Notes: a model not told the origin generated them from the letters alone. Positions 51,911 through 62,515 are shown, numbered from the stretch's first letter. The stretch: DNA of 64,000 nucleotides from Oceanicoccus sagamiensis (GCF_002117105.1 NZ_CP019343.1:1488001-1552000), one strand, 5' to 3'. Translations and numbers: made by a program.

Positions 51911-52854
51911 GCACATCCAAATCGCCAAACTCTATAGATATCCCTGAAAATTATTATGATCAGCATGATGACACCAGCCGCTGTTTATTATGTGAAAGCC
52001 CAACATATAAATTACACTTCAAAGTTAAACATTTTGGCTTTCCATTTAGTTTTTATCGCTGTGAAGGCTGTAAGATAATAAAGCAATCACCCATGCCAAA
52101 TCAGCAATTTTTTGAGTGGTTTTTTAATTCTGATTTATTTTTCAGTGCTAAGGGCTCCTCAAGTGATGAAATATGGGGGTTTTACGACTATTTCAAAGAT
52201 GAGAAAAGCCGCCTAATAACGTCGGCCAGACGATACAAAAAACTAGCCAAGCTATTAGACTGGGGCTCGCCAAAGTCAATAATGAAAATTGGGCCCTCGA
52301 CGGGGACATTCCTCCATGCGGCCAATCAAGCTGGACACACCGTTAGGGGCTGCGATGTTTCCAACAATTTCGCTCAGTATGCATTAGATAACTATGATAT
52401 TACTATCGACCAGGGCCGATTCGAAAAAATGAACTACGCCCCGGAACAATATGACGCACTGCTATTGTTAAATGTGGTAGAGAACGTGCCTAACCTAAAT
52501 GAATTTTTTGAGGCTATACAACAATCTATAAAAATTGGCGGCCACTTTATTGTCAATCATGTTGAAATGAAAAATAACATGATTGAGCGCTTTCAAAAAG
52601 ACAAGTACTTTATCTACCGTCCGCCAATATGTTATGCCTTTGAAGGTGACACTCTAGACAAATTAATGGCTAAACATGGATTTCAATTCAAAACCAAAAT
52701 CCGCGATGTACGCTACTTGCACTTGGAAAAAATCACTACACTACTTAGATGGAAGTGGGCATTAAAGCTAAGCAAGCTGTTAGGTATTTCTCGACTTCAC
52801 TTTCCAATCTGGGCATATCCGTCATGGATTTCGGTGTACACTCGAGTTGAGTGA
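51907..52854 (+). CDS. zinc-ribbon class I SAM methyltransferase
   Basis: The 315-residue protein begins with a likely zinc-binding region (RCLLCES and RCEGCKIIKQSPMP, two CxxC pairs), followed by a SAM domain with IMKIGPSTGTFLHAANQAG, AQYALDNYDITI, DALLLLNVVENVPNLNEFF and IKIGGHFIVNHVEMKNN. This arrangement is common in sugar C- or N-methyltransferases of glycan and antibiotic clusters. Motif I is IGPSTG rather than the usual GCGxG, so cofactor binding may be weakened. It overlaps the aminotransferase stop by 4 bp. Confidence 0.8.
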   Translation: MSTSKSPNSIDIPENYYDQHDDTSRCLLCESPTYKLHFKVKHFGFPFSFYRCEGCKIIKQSPMPNQQFFEWFFNSDLFFSAKGSSSDEIWGFYDYFKDEKSRLITSARRYKKLAKLLDWGSPKSIMKIGPSTGTFLHAANQAGHTVRGCDVSNNFAQYALDNYDITIDQGRFEKMNYAPEQYDALLLLNVVENVPNLNEFFEAIQQSIKIGGHFIVNHVEMKNNMIERFQKDKYFIYRPPICYAFEGDTLDKLMAKHGFQFKTKIRDVRYLHLEKITTLLRWKWALKLSKLLGISRLHFPIWAYPSWISVYTRVE

Positions 52855-52982
52855 TATTTCCTATGGAAATCTTACCTGTGTGAAATACTGTTAAATACTT
52901 AAATTAATTTATAGATGCGTGAGTTACAGGTCAAATAATACGAATTGAGACAAGGCCTTATAGCGCCAACTCTCTAAGCAGA

Positions 52983-54191
52983 CTATTGCCAAATTACGTC
53001 AGTTTTCCGATCTATAAGCAAATCATAAATATAGTAAAAGCCTGAATAGGTATGTAAAGCAAGCAGGATAGACGTTATCCAAATTTTGATATCTATAACT
53101 CTACTCTGGCTAGCTGTCTCTGCCTGCTCAAGCCATCTTGCAAATTCTGCAATCGAGAATACAAATACCAGAGTGAGCCCAATCAAATAACCTCCAATCC
53201 AATTGGCAGAGGTGATTATATCCCCATTAAGCTTATATTCTGCCAGCAAAGAAAATTGCAGCATCCCTGCTAGCATCGCAAACCAGGCAACCGACAAAAA
53301 TCGATCCTGCACTACATTGCGAAATCTAAATACTAGGATTGCCAATGGAAATGCAAGTGTAATTAAAATTGAGATAGCTACGTTAGGTGTAAACATTCGC
53401 CATACTGTCAATAACTCTATTTTCTGCACCCTCGCACCTTTACTCCCAACATCAGTGTTTAATGAGCTAAACTGATAAAGCATTAAAAGGATTGGTATCA
53501 GAACGATTAAAGTAGCTTTCCAGTATAAAGTGAAATTTTTTCTATGCATGACCACTAAGTGCAGGGCTATCGCGGGAAGTAAAACAATCATCAACGTGGG
53601 CTTCACAAGAACACTCAATGTCATTAGCGCCGCGATTGTCACTGCAGGTTTCCATGATAAGTTTTGATCCTCTTTTTCGAGGAACTCAATCAGCATGTAG
53701 AAAATTAGGACTGAGATCGCCTTTACAGCTATAACTGTTGAGTTATGCCATACATTAGGACTACCCTGCCCAAAGAAAACCGATTCATGAAAAAATGGAA
53801 TATAAATCGCGGCAACCGTCATGGCAACGAACGTCATGGCCAAAATTTTGATGGTTGAAAAGTTTGGCAGCAGCTTAGAAAATATATAATGAACTACTAT
53901 TGCATTCAGAGTAGCCAGAAAAGAGATTAATACCGTAGTACTCGCCTGCCAGGAAAGGCCGCTTATAGATTTAAAAAACCAGAGAGAATAAAAATACGCC
54001 CCATGCGGTAGGTTTTTAGTGCCTTCTGCCAGCTCAATGGCGTATTTAGTATGTAAGGCAATAGTAGTAGTACCGTGAGCCATTCTGTCAATGAGCAGGC
54101 AACACAGTCCAAAAAAAACACCATAGAAAGAAATAGCTAATAACGCTGAATATTGATTTAACGACTGGCGTTGTGACATATTTTTAGTCAT
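52983..54191 (-). CDS. multi-span membrane protein, unknown function
   Basis: The ATG at 54191 is used because GGAAG lies a few bases upstream; the open frame begins at a TTG four codons earlier. The 402-residue protein has about ten hydrophobic helices (YSALLAISFYGVFFGLCCLLI, ILAMTFVAMTVAAIYIPFF, AVTIAALMTLSVLVKPTLMIV, WIGGYLIGLTLVFVFSIAEF). It resembles GT-C or polysaccharide membrane proteins in layout, but no diagnostic motif is clear. It sits alone on the minus strand between a plus-strand run and a plus-strand membrane protein. Confidence 0.6.
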   Translation of the reverse strand: MTKNMSQRQSLNQYSALLAISFYGVFFGLCCLLIDRMAHGTTTIALHTKYAIELAEGTKNLPHGAYFYSLWFFKSISGLSWQASTTVLISFLATLNAIVVHYIFSKLLPNFSTIKILAMTFVAMTVAAIYIPFFHESVFFGQGSPNVWHNSTVIAVKAISVLIFYMLIEFLEKEDQNLSWKPAVTIAALMTLSVLVKPTLMIVLLPAIALHLVVMHRKNFTLYWKATLIVLIPILLMLYQFSSLNTDVGSKGARVQKIELLTVWRMFTPNVAISILITLAFPLAILVFRFRNVVQDRFLSVAWFAMLAGMLQFSLLAEYKLNGDIITSANWIGGYLIGLTLVFVFSIAEFARWLEQAETASQSRVIDIKIWITSILLALHTYSGFYYIYDLLIDRKTDVIWQ

Positions 54192-54203
54192 AGCATCTTC
54201 CAA

Positions 54204-54891
54204 CCACTAAATAAGCCCACGCAGACAATCTGGCGCAAGCATCTAAACAACCAGATTTAGGTCATAACTTGTCTAATGGAATTTGATATTGCTTCTCGTC
54301 ATTATTATCGATTATATAATAAGCTAATGCATTCCTTTTTACGCATTCATTTATAAATTATTCGGTATAGGTGAAAAGTTTTATACCACACTTTGGCGAG
54401 CGAAGCTCATGCCTTTTCGCGTAAACTGCCAGATAGTAATCGGCGCTGTTATGAAGTTCTAATCTCGTACATTTTTGAAAGAATCCAGTCTCAGACTTCA
54501 CATTAGGAGTGATGAGTATATACGCCCTAATCCCCCCAAGAAAGCCCTTATTCCAGAGGCCAAGAGTTGTCTTTATAGCATAAATCTGGCATTCTGTGAG
54601 GGCTGAATGGAATTCTATTACATCATCGTCTCCATCTGAAGATGGAACTGGAAGTCAACAATCTTTTTCATCTCTTCCTTAATTTTCAGTGCGCTAATTA
54701 CTATCCGGTGCCTGGCAGAGCAATAAAAAGGCCTGCCAATTTAGAAAGATTAATGAAAAAATGGGGCGTACTAATCATTGATCAAACTGTTGTACTCCAT
54801 AGTATTTTATTCAAAAAGCTTTTTTAGCAGAATCTAACTGATATGTACTCGATTATGAATCGCGTTTACGACCAATACCGTGTAACTTGCC
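54204..54891. other. long intergenic region without recognised gene
   Basis: About 690 bp between two divergent membrane-protein genes. I see no convincing coding frame, RNA or terminator. The only open frame (54642-54827) has no family resemblance and no ribosome site. The sequence is mixed in composition and may be remnant DNA. Confidence 0.5.
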
Positions 54892-56631
54892 ATGATTAGC
54901 TCAACAAAGATAATTGACTCATTTGTATTCCTCTTTCTTTTCTGCCTCATAATTGGGCTTCTTTGGACAAGTGGTAATTTAAGCGATACTGGTCCACGTA
55001 TCGTTGATGATAACCAGATCTATAAATTACACACTGAAATCAATCATAAGGGCTTCGTAGGCACCTTAAATGATCACCTGGATAGTCGTATTGAAAACTA
55101 TAACCGCTTTGTTCCGTTGTTTTTGGTTCATAAGGTTACTGAAGTACATTTATTCGAGAAAAATATTATTATCTGGAGGCTATACTCCGGTTTAATTGGA
55201 GTGCTTACGGCATTTTTTCTCTATCTTTTTGCAAGAACCTTAAAGTTCAACTGTTTAGAGTCGATGGGCTTCGCCATATTTACCATGCTAGGCGCCCAGT
55301 CAGTAACGTTCTGGAAGCTCATACAAGGTGAAGGTATTGGGATGATGATACTATCAGTTTCATTACTATTCATGGCACGCAGTGTTTATAGCAACTCAAA
55401 CAAAACTCAATTGGTTTACACTGTGCTGCATGTCGTGTTTGCAATCGCGGCTTCATTATCAAAGGAAAGCTTTATTCTTATCCTACCGGCAATGGTTCTA
55501 TGCAGAATATGGCTAGTAAACATAAGTAACCAAGAAAGCATCAAAGAAAGTATCTTATTTTGCCTGCCAGCTTCCATTATTTTGATTGTTGTATGCATTG
55601 CTGAATTAATACTGATCAAATACGGAATTGGTAAAACTACTTTTGGATATGCCGGCTGGGAAGGCTTCAATTTTACACCTATTTTATTGGCATTATCCCA
55701 GCTTATAGAACTGAATGATTTGGGCTTGGTGCTACTAGCAACTATCTTTGTTACATCGCCGCTAATTATTACAAAAAACTTTTCTAATGCGTTTAAAGCT
55801 CAAAGAATCAGCTTTGTTTTCCCTATACTTTTATTTGTATTAATCGTAGTACCGCAGCTTCTTCTTTATTCAAAGTCAGGCTTTATATCGAGTCCGAAAA
55901 CGCTACATGTCCACCCAGAAAGGTATTTATACCCAGCAATATTTGGTTTTTCATTCTTAATACTTATTCTTTTTAGACTGGCCCGCCCAGTACATATTAA
56001 GAATAGTACCAACGAAGATAGTGAATTGAATGGCTTCCCCTTTTTCACGCTTAAAAATATTTTGTTATTTTTTATATTATTAGCATTTCTTTCTGCAAAA
56101 ACCTGGGGAGTCAATTTTCGGGCAACAGCCTATGCAGAAGAGAGTAGAATGCTAAACAAATGGTTTCATTCTATTGCCGAACATACCGCCCCATCGGACA
56201 GGATTGTCATTTTTTATAACCAAAGAAATAATGATGCCATACGCTTGAAATTTATTCTTGAGAATGGTTTTGATAGAAAAAACCTTATATTTATGCCAAA
56301 TTTCGGAACGGTTCCATTTTCAGACGTGAAGTCAGTATGTGAAAAACTTTCCGGGTATGAACTTCTAAAAAAATGCAGAATTCGTGAAGACCTTAGGGCT
56401 CATCTTCATACTATGCATGGCCTAGAATCCATGAATGAACTCAAATTAACTGACACATTTATTTTTCTAAATGTAATGCCAGGTTTATATCATCAAACAG
56501 AAGTAGAAAAACACTTTTTTTCCGACAAACGAAGCGCCACTATCTTGAGAAACCACAAGAGGCATGAAAGCTCCCTTGGATATGTTAGTTATTATACAAA
56601 CAAATCAGAGACCAACATTCCACAAGAATAG
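54892..56631 (+). CDS. GT-C-like membrane protein
   Basis: The 579-residue protein has one N-terminal helix, a short loop with IVDDNQIYKLHTEINHKG, then about ten helices (LFARTLKF region, MGFAIFTMLGAQSVTFWKLIQG, ILILPAMVLCRIW, IILIVVCIAELILIKYG) and a C-terminal periplasmic domain of about 170 residues. An acidic pair in the first loop is the usual position for the catalytic Asp/Glu of GT-C enzymes that use polyprenyl-phosphate sugars. That would fit the GtrB-like gene at 48877. Activity is inferred from layout only. It stands on the plus strand amid minus-strand genes. Confidence 0.6.
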   Translation: MISSTKIIDSFVFLFLFCLIIGLLWTSGNLSDTGPRIVDDNQIYKLHTEINHKGFVGTLNDHLDSRIENYNRFVPLFLVHKVTEVHLFEKNIIIWRLYSGLIGVLTAFFLYLFARTLKFNCLESMGFAIFTMLGAQSVTFWKLIQGEGIGMMILSVSLLFMARSVYSNSNKTQLVYTVLHVVFAIAASLSKESFILILPAMVLCRIWLVNISNQESIKESILFCLPASIILIVVCIAELILIKYGIGKTTFGYAGWEGFNFTPILLALSQLIELNDLGLVLLATIFVTSPLIITKNFSNAFKAQRISFVFPILLFVLIVVPQLLLYSKSGFISSPKTLHVHPERYLYPAIFGFSFLILILFRLARPVHIKNSTNEDSELNGFPFFTLKNILLFFILLAFLSAKTWGVNFRATAYAEESRMLNKWFHSIAEHTAPSDRIVIFYNQRNNDAIRLKFILENGFDRKNLIFMPNFGTVPFSDVKSVCEKLSGYELLKKCRIREDLRAHLHTMHGLESMNELKLTDTFIFLNVMPGLYHQTEVEKHFFSDKRSATILRNHKRHESSLGYVSYYTNKSETNIPQE

Positions 56632-56695
56632 TTTTCTTAAAAATTTCTTTATAAATTTTATTACCGATATACCGGAGTTCGAGATTAAATTCGCA

Positions 56696-57679
56696 CTATA
56701 AACCGGTATGAGATGGCGTCTTTTTGGTCATCAACCATGAGATGACTCCAGCAATTAATACCGGCAAATATTGAACTAAGTGTGAGCAAAGAATAAAAGT
56801 GCCTACCGCACTGAGATTATTATACTCCGTAACTTTAGTAGCAATTAGCACGCCGGCGGCTTCATAAACTCCCCATGCACCTGGTGCAGAGGGTAATGCT
56901 GATGCAAGGGTTGTTATGGAAGCAATTGCCAAAGCAGCAGAAAAACTACAGTTTATACCTGGAGTAGCGATGGCAACAAGCTGTATTGAAAACGCAACAA
57001 TAAGCCAGACAACAAAGGTTATAACAAGTCCATAAATACTGTTTCTATAAGAAATATTTTCAGAAATTTCTCCCGCATCTTTGATCAAGCGAGTAAGAAA
57101 AATTGCAATTTTCCGCATTTTTACAAATACACGATCGACTAATGTTGATATATATTGATTCATTTTTTTATTAGAGACTAGCGCAATTCCGCCGAACAGC
57201 ACGACACATAAAACAAGTAAAAAGTCTGCTGTTTTTATAAGTTCCTGGCCAAGTTGGCTATCGCTAAAGCCAATGTACCAAAAGGCCAACCACACCAAAG
57301 TTACTAAAACAATTAAATCAAGGAACCTTTCAATGAGAATGGACATCGTAGCTCGTCCCGTACTTGAGCCTGGCAACTTAGAGGCTAGAATTACACGGGT
57401 TATCTCTCCGATTTTTCCTGGCAAAACCGCATTCAATGCCAAGCCGATAGCACCATATGCTGTTAACTGCATTGTCGAGCCACCATTCAGAAAAAGCCGC
57501 CAACGAACACCTCGGATAAAAAAGTTAATACTGGTAATCAGCATTGCCAGTATAAAAAAGGGCAGCGATACAGAACTAAGGCCCAAAATACTTTCTGAAA
57601 ATGGAAAATAATTAATGATGTAAATCAGGCTCCCAAAGCTAACACACCAAGGGAGCAGTTTTATAAATATTTTTAACAT
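56696..57679 (-). CDS. UPF0104 / AglD-like membrane protein (lysylphosphatidylglycerol synthase TM family)
   Basis: From ATG 57679 the protein has 327 residues (a TTG five codons up is also possible). It has the family's FFIRGVRWRLFLNGG, LALNAVLPGKIGEITRVIL, TIERFLD-type helix (SILIERFLDLIVLV), and ALPSAPGAWGVYEAAGVLIATK near the end, the standard motifs of the PF03706 lysylphosphatidylglycerol synthase TM family. Members are thought to flip or move polyprenyl-linked sugars or lipids. About eight helices are visible. It is between two GT-C-like proteins, which fits handling of lipid-linked sugars. Confidence 0.88.
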   Translation of the reverse strand: MLKIFIKLLPWCVSFGSLIYIINYFPFSESILGLSSVSLPFFILAMLITSINFFIRGVRWRLFLNGGSTMQLTAYGAIGLALNAVLPGKIGEITRVILASKLPGSSTGRATMSILIERFLDLIVLVTLVWLAFWYIGFSDSQLGQELIKTADFLLVLCVVLFGGIALVSNKKMNQYISTLVDRVFVKMRKIAIFLTRLIKDAGEISENISYRNSIYGLVITFVVWLIVAFSIQLVAIATPGINCSFSAALAIASITTLASALPSAPGAWGVYEAAGVLIATKVTEYNNLSAVGTFILCSHLVQYLPVLIAGVISWLMTKKTPSHTGL

Positions 57680-57764
57680 ATTAAATCTACTCAAATTACT
57701 GATAGTTTATATGCTATCGGCAACATAAATGTTTAGCATCATTAGTCCGCAACTGATATCAATT

Positions 57765-59210
57765 TTAAAAAGAAACCAAAATCCCAATTGTTATAAGAAC
57801 CATGGCGATAGCTAAAATTTGGCCAAGACCCACTAAAACATTAGAAATATCGAAACTATCACCTTTCCAATAAAATCTTACACCGCCCGATAACAAAACG
57901 CCGATACCAATACCAAACAAAGGAACAAATTGAATATAATACCTGGAGTGCGGCGTACTCAGAAAAGGGACAAGAAAAAGAATAAATAGCATTCCTTTCC
58001 ACATAAAAGGCATAAAATAACTACCCGATTGGGAAACTCCCATTGGCAGGAAGAATAGTACCGCTCCCGATATAAACAATATTGGCCAACTGAAGGAATT
58101 TATTGCCTTGGCTACGCCGAATAAACTATTGGGTTCACAATCTTCGCCTATACAGCTAAGTTTTTCGAAACGCTTTAAAAACTTATTAGCTGAATCTGAA
58201 TTCAGTGCAAAGTAGGCCTTGGCATAGGCTGAAATACTCTTTAAACGCTCATCCAAGCTTTGACGAACCAAATAGCGTTCTTTGTCGAGCTGTAATTGAT
58301 CTGCAAATGGTATGTGGTTGTCATAAGCTCGGTAGCTAATATACTCATGAATTGAGGACCATATTCCTTTGTATCCAGATTTTGCTTCCTTAGCCTCTGC
58401 TACATACTGCTCATCTGCATTATGCACAAAATGGCTCATTCCACTAGAGGTCACAAGAAAATTTGGGCCGTATAACTCACTAACGCTTATAAGCCAGGGC
58501 GACAATAGGCCTGCGCATATCAAGAACATCACCAAAAACCGCCGCACAATATCGCGACAATCACTCAGCTTCACTGAAGTATGCTGTAGCTTTGCCAATA
58601 TCCAACTGGCTAAAACGACAAAAATAATCGAGGGATAAATAGCACGGATATAACAAAGCAAACTGATCCAATATGCTGCAATATCTGCTGATAACGTTCT
58701 ACCTAGTTGCATCTTTTCATCAAGATGTAACAGGAATAATACAGCAAGATGCAAACCAAGCAGTTCGCTCCATATGGCCGATAGAAAAGCAATGTAGTAG
58801 GGAATTGACAGGCAGATCAGTAAATTGATTAGCGCAGCCTTTTGTGAGAGAGCACGTCCAATCTTCTTGCTGATTAATACCAGCAGGCTAAGATTAATAA
58901 GTAATAAATAAACTCTGACAAAAACTAATGGCGCAGATTCTCCTAAAAATAAATACACAGGGGAGATCAATATCGGCAAGCCTGGCATAAAGTAACCATA
59001 GCCAATCAGACCAGTCCTAATATCGACCGCTGCTGTATCTGAAAGCCCGATTAAGCTTTTTAAGTATTCAGCAACCCCTTTTGCCGCATTCACATATGAC
59101 CACTCATCACCAGATCGAGGTACATCATGCATAAGGGCAAAAGAGATAAGCCCGAAAATACTAACAATGCAATAAATTTGAATATCAAACTTTGAAAAAT
59201 ACTTGTCCAT
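57765..59210 (-). CDS. GT-C-like membrane protein
   Basis: The 481-residue protein has about ten helices and an early periplasmic loop with DVPRSGDEWSYVNAAKG, where the acidic DE pair is in the position of the GT-C catalytic residues. A long middle loop contains Tyr/Ser-rich sequence and paired Cys (LSCIGEDCEPN). A late STPHSRYYIQFVPLFGIGIG helix recalls the R/HxY motif of PMT-type GT-C enzymes. It is probably a polyprenyl-phosphate-sugar-dependent glycosyltransferase; this is inference from layout. Confidence 0.65.
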   Translation of the reverse strand: MDKYFSKFDIQIYCIVSIFGLISFALMHDVPRSGDEWSYVNAAKGVAEYLKSLIGLSDTAAVDIRTGLIGYGYFMPGLPILISPVYLFLGESAPLVFVRVYLLLINLSLLVLISKKIGRALSQKAALINLLICLSIPYYIAFLSAIWSELLGLHLAVLFLLHLDEKMQLGRTLSADIAAYWISLLCYIRAIYPSIIFVVLASWILAKLQHTSVKLSDCRDIVRRFLVMFLICAGLLSPWLISVSELYGPNFLVTSSGMSHFVHNADEQYVAEAKEAKSGYKGIWSSIHEYISYRAYDNHIPFADQLQLDKERYLVRQSLDERLKSISAYAKAYFALNSDSANKFLKRFEKLSCIGEDCEPNSLFGVAKAINSFSWPILFISGAVLFFLPMGVSQSGSYFMPFMWKGMLFILFLVPFLSTPHSRYYIQFVPLFGIGIGVLLSGGVRFYWKGDSFDISNVLVGLGQILAIAMVLITIGILVSF

Positions 59211-59423
59211 AGGCTTACCTGTCGATTGCTATGTTGAAACCCACCGTTACTATTTTTTACCCTGATAGTTTTATTTCAAACTTAATGACAATGCCCAACA
59301 GACTACTAACTCATATCAACATTTAAAATTTTCTACCATAAGGCAGATTGAGTTAAAATACTTAGACGTGCCTAACGCTTTTCAATGGACAACATCATTT
59401 TTCAGCTGAAAGAGCATTATTGA

Positions 59424-62375
59424 TCAATTGTCTATGGGGTCTTTTATATGTAGTTCAAAGGCCCTCTTATCTTTATACATAGCAATAACACGAATATCTC
59501 CAAGCGTAGATCGAAAAATATCTAGAGGCACCGGAGCAATGAAGCCACTAGCTAATAGCGCGGGGGCGTTATAAGCTTTAACAACACCCTCTCTTTTATA
59601 GGTCGGCCTAACTTGCCAAACTAATTCTTCCCCCTTAAAGATAAGGATGCTACTAGCTGGGCTCGTCTCCACCAAATCAACCGCCCAACCTTCAAATACA
59701 AGCTCTCCATTTTTTAGAGACAACCAATCTAAATAACCGTCCATTATTGAGCGTGTACTTGTTACTTGAAGCCCTGGTTTGTTGGCAAGGTATAATACAG
59801 GCTGGCCATCTTCCACACTTTTAAGTTTCACATTTTCGTATTCAGCAACTAATACTTTGTCACCAGGTACTCCTCCGCCTGTTATCGTAGTTAAGATTTC
59901 ACGACGCTTATCCATGGCGGCGAAAACATCACTAAATTTTTTCATCGAGAGGCTGCCATACACTCCATTTTTCATGACGGGTATCATTTCTATTGTCTGT
60001 CCAGCAAGAAGACTCTCTGAGAGAGTAAAACTGAAACCTGAAATAGTTAGATTGTCGTTCTTATAATATTTAGCTAAAGGCTTTCTAGCAAAAAAGATAT
60101 CTGATCCGAAATAAACTTTTTCTCCAACGCTATAAAGCATATAGTCAGCAGGCTCCCCAGCTTTGATATCTGCAGCCCATCCCCATGTTGTAATTAGCCC
60201 TGTTTCCTCACTATAAGAAAAAGAATCAACACTACCTTGAATTGCTTTGTCACTTTGTTTTAAAACATCGCCATTTCTAAGCCGAATAAAACCCTCATGA
60301 CGGACGCCATATGTATCGTCACCACTGGTGTAGACCAGCAGTAGCTTTTCTGCATCTGCTTCATCTCTCTGGAGAATTTTTATTTGATTTGCACCAGATT
60401 TAAAACAGCCAATGGGCAATATAACATCAAACAATGGATTTTTTTTCATGCCGTAATATGTCTGTGTTGAGCCACAAATTTCGTTATTAATAGCAACGAA
60501 TAATTGTATCTCCGGCTTCTTATCATTGTTTGTGCCGCCAAGTATCTCGCCAGAAAGCTTCAAGGGAATAAAGCTAGAAGACAGGTCCAGGTTATTATAC
60601 TTTTCTGCATTGGCAACAAGCACCCTCCCCCATAAAGCCCCCGTTGCTTCATCACCCTCAATCCTCGTACCGACTTTTGAACCTGAAACCCCAGCCTTAT
60701 AAAGTCCTTTTATATCTCTATCACCAAAAAGGGTAATTTTTCTGAGTAATGATGGGTGACTTATTAAATCCACTGCACCTATTTCTTTATTCAATGTAAC
60801 AAGGTTTTCAACACCTAATTGTGATTTTCCCTTTAATGAAGGGGGCACTTTAACCTTGGCAATTTCCGCTACTGTTGGGATAATATCAGTGGCAGGAAAT
60901 TTGCTATCGGACACACCCACTTTGCTCGATTTTGGGTATTTCACAATGAGGGGGACCGATAAAAAATCAGCTTTAGCAGTTGTTTCATCTAGTTGCTCAA
61001 ATTTTTTGCGCGATAGACGTCTATAAGAGTTTGGCCAAAATCCTACACCGTGATCACTGGTAAAAATAATAAGCGCGTCATCAAACACTCCTTTTTCCTT
61101 GAGAGCAGTAATAATTTCACCCAGCATTTTATCCGCGTACATAGTTTGGAATATATGACGCTGATAGCCTTGAACAGTATGCCATTGATTATCTGACCAC
61201 TGTTCTTTAGATAAACCCGGTGTAGCAATGCCCGTTGTATATTTTTTGCCTGACGGAGAAAATATCCACGGGTAATGAGGTATCAAGTTATGGTAGAAAT
61301 ATAATGCTGGCTTATTGCTATTTTGGCCCTTAATCTTTTGTAAGAATTGATTATGCGTACTAATCCGTGCATCCATATCAATGTCACTTTCCAAAGAACC
61401 GGCTGATGCAACGAAACTACCAAAATCATTTAATTTGTGGTTAATCTGCGGTAAAAATTCATCTAACCCCAAAGGAGTAATTACATGAAGATAAGTCAAA
61501 CCAATATCATAAGCTATCCCCGGCCACATAATATCAAGTGCAATTTCAGCTTCTTCACAATATATGCTGGGGCATAGACTCGTACCGTTTTCAGTGACAA
61601 TCAGATCGTATTTTCCTCCGAGCAAAGAAAATATGTTGATAGGGTAATTATTAAAATTAGGTAATGTTGTCTCTTCTTTTAGTGTGCCTGACATCAAAGC
61701 CGGAATTGACTCCGTAGTATGAACTCCAGCGGACTCAGCCTTGGGGTACCAAACACCCTCTCTGGCTAAAGCCGATATGGCAGGAAATCGAACATCATCT
61801 AATAAGCCCTTTTTATCTAGTAAAGTAATTAATGGCAACTCATCAAAAACAATCATCACAATCGGCGGGGGTCGATCACCACTTGTCTCATCTGATACAT
61901 AGAGATCCCCAGCGCCATAAAATCCGGCTGCATATAACTGGTAAACAAACATCGCAGGGAACAACGGAGAGAGGACTGCAAAGTAGATCAGGAATTTTTT
62001 CAATACCGGTTTTTTTAGGAAAAAAGCCAATATAAGTAATGCTATGGCACAAGCAATCAACAGCAGAGTATTGGCACCTATAGCGTCGAATAATTTCAAC
62101 TGCTGAATAATGAAAAAAAGCAACAATGTAAAGACAAATACTATTTCAACAGCCTCACTGGTAGGCTTATGCACAGCTCTTATTATCCCGACAATAGTGA
62201 TAGCTAATATTGGCAGGAGGATATAAATCAGGACCATGGTATAAACGATATCCAAGGGTCCCATTTTCCAGGCTACAAAAAATTCAATATTTTTGGAAAA
62301 TAAATCAAATAATGGCTGAGATATAGCAAGCACAAATAGTGCAAATATAGGGAGGTATCTCTTACTCCAATTCAT
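59424..62375 (-). CDS. membrane-bound sulfatase/LtaS-like protein, paralog 2
   Basis: The 983-residue protein parallels the one at 38280 over its whole length: five N-terminal helices with SKNIEFFVAWKMG (SRSIEFFVAWRLS in the other), IVMIVFDELPLITLLDKKG, GVHTTESIPALMSGT with the nucleophile Thr, YFYHNLIPHYPWIFSPSG, LIIFTSDHGVGFWPNSYRRL and VPLIVKYPKS. The C-terminus holds two copies of a GWA(x)D domain (TTWGWAADIKAGEPADYMLY; VFEGWAVDLVETSPASSILI), where paralog 1 has one. It is probably a phosphotransferase or hydrolase acting on surface glycans. About 210 bp separate it from the upstream GT-C-like gene's start side. Confidence 0.7.
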   Translation of the reverse strand: MNWSKRYLPIFALFVLAISQPLFDLFSKNIEFFVAWKMGPLDIVYTMVLIYILLPILAITIVGIIRAVHKPTSEAVEIVFVFTLLLFFIIQQLKLFDAIGANTLLLIACAIALLILAFFLKKPVLKKFLIYFAVLSPLFPAMFVYQLYAAGFYGAGDLYVSDETSGDRPPPIVMIVFDELPLITLLDKKGLLDDVRFPAISALAREGVWYPKAESAGVHTTESIPALMSGTLKEETTLPNFNNYPINIFSLLGGKYDLIVTENGTSLCPSIYCEEAEIALDIMWPGIAYDIGLTYLHVITPLGLDEFLPQINHKLNDFGSFVASAGSLESDIDMDARISTHNQFLQKIKGQNSNKPALYFYHNLIPHYPWIFSPSGKKYTTGIATPGLSKEQWSDNQWHTVQGYQRHIFQTMYADKMLGEIITALKEKGVFDDALIIFTSDHGVGFWPNSYRRLSRKKFEQLDETTAKADFLSVPLIVKYPKSSKVGVSDSKFPATDIIPTVAEIAKVKVPPSLKGKSQLGVENLVTLNKEIGAVDLISHPSLLRKITLFGDRDIKGLYKAGVSGSKVGTRIEGDEATGALWGRVLVANAEKYNNLDLSSSFIPLKLSGEILGGTNNDKKPEIQLFVAINNEICGSTQTYYGMKKNPLFDVILPIGCFKSGANQIKILQRDEADAEKLLLVYTSGDDTYGVRHEGFIRLRNGDVLKQSDKAIQGSVDSFSYSEETGLITTWGWAADIKAGEPADYMLYSVGEKVYFGSDIFFARKPLAKYYKNDNLTISGFSFTLSESLLAGQTIEMIPVMKNGVYGSLSMKKFSDVFAAMDKRREILTTITGGGVPGDKVLVAEYENVKLKSVEDGQPVLYLANKPGLQVTSTRSIMDGYLDWLSLKNGELVFEGWAVDLVETSPASSILIFKGEELVWQVRPTYKREGVVKAYNAPALLASGFIAPVPLDIFRSTLGDIRVIAMYKDKRAFELHIKDPIDN

Positions 62376-62515
62376 CTTATATAGACCTCAAATTTCAGCG
62401 TTTATACGCTTTACAACTGTTCCATTGGCCAGAGCCAATATCTCTGGGGACTCGCATTTACTCTGTTCCCAGAAACTACTGGGCCATCCTATAAGTGACA
62501 GGCCTTATTTAATTA

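Noticed and set aside
54642-54827. A 61-codon open frame in the long gap
   Set aside because: No ribosome site, no family resemblance, and it lies between two divergent genes in a region without other coding signs.
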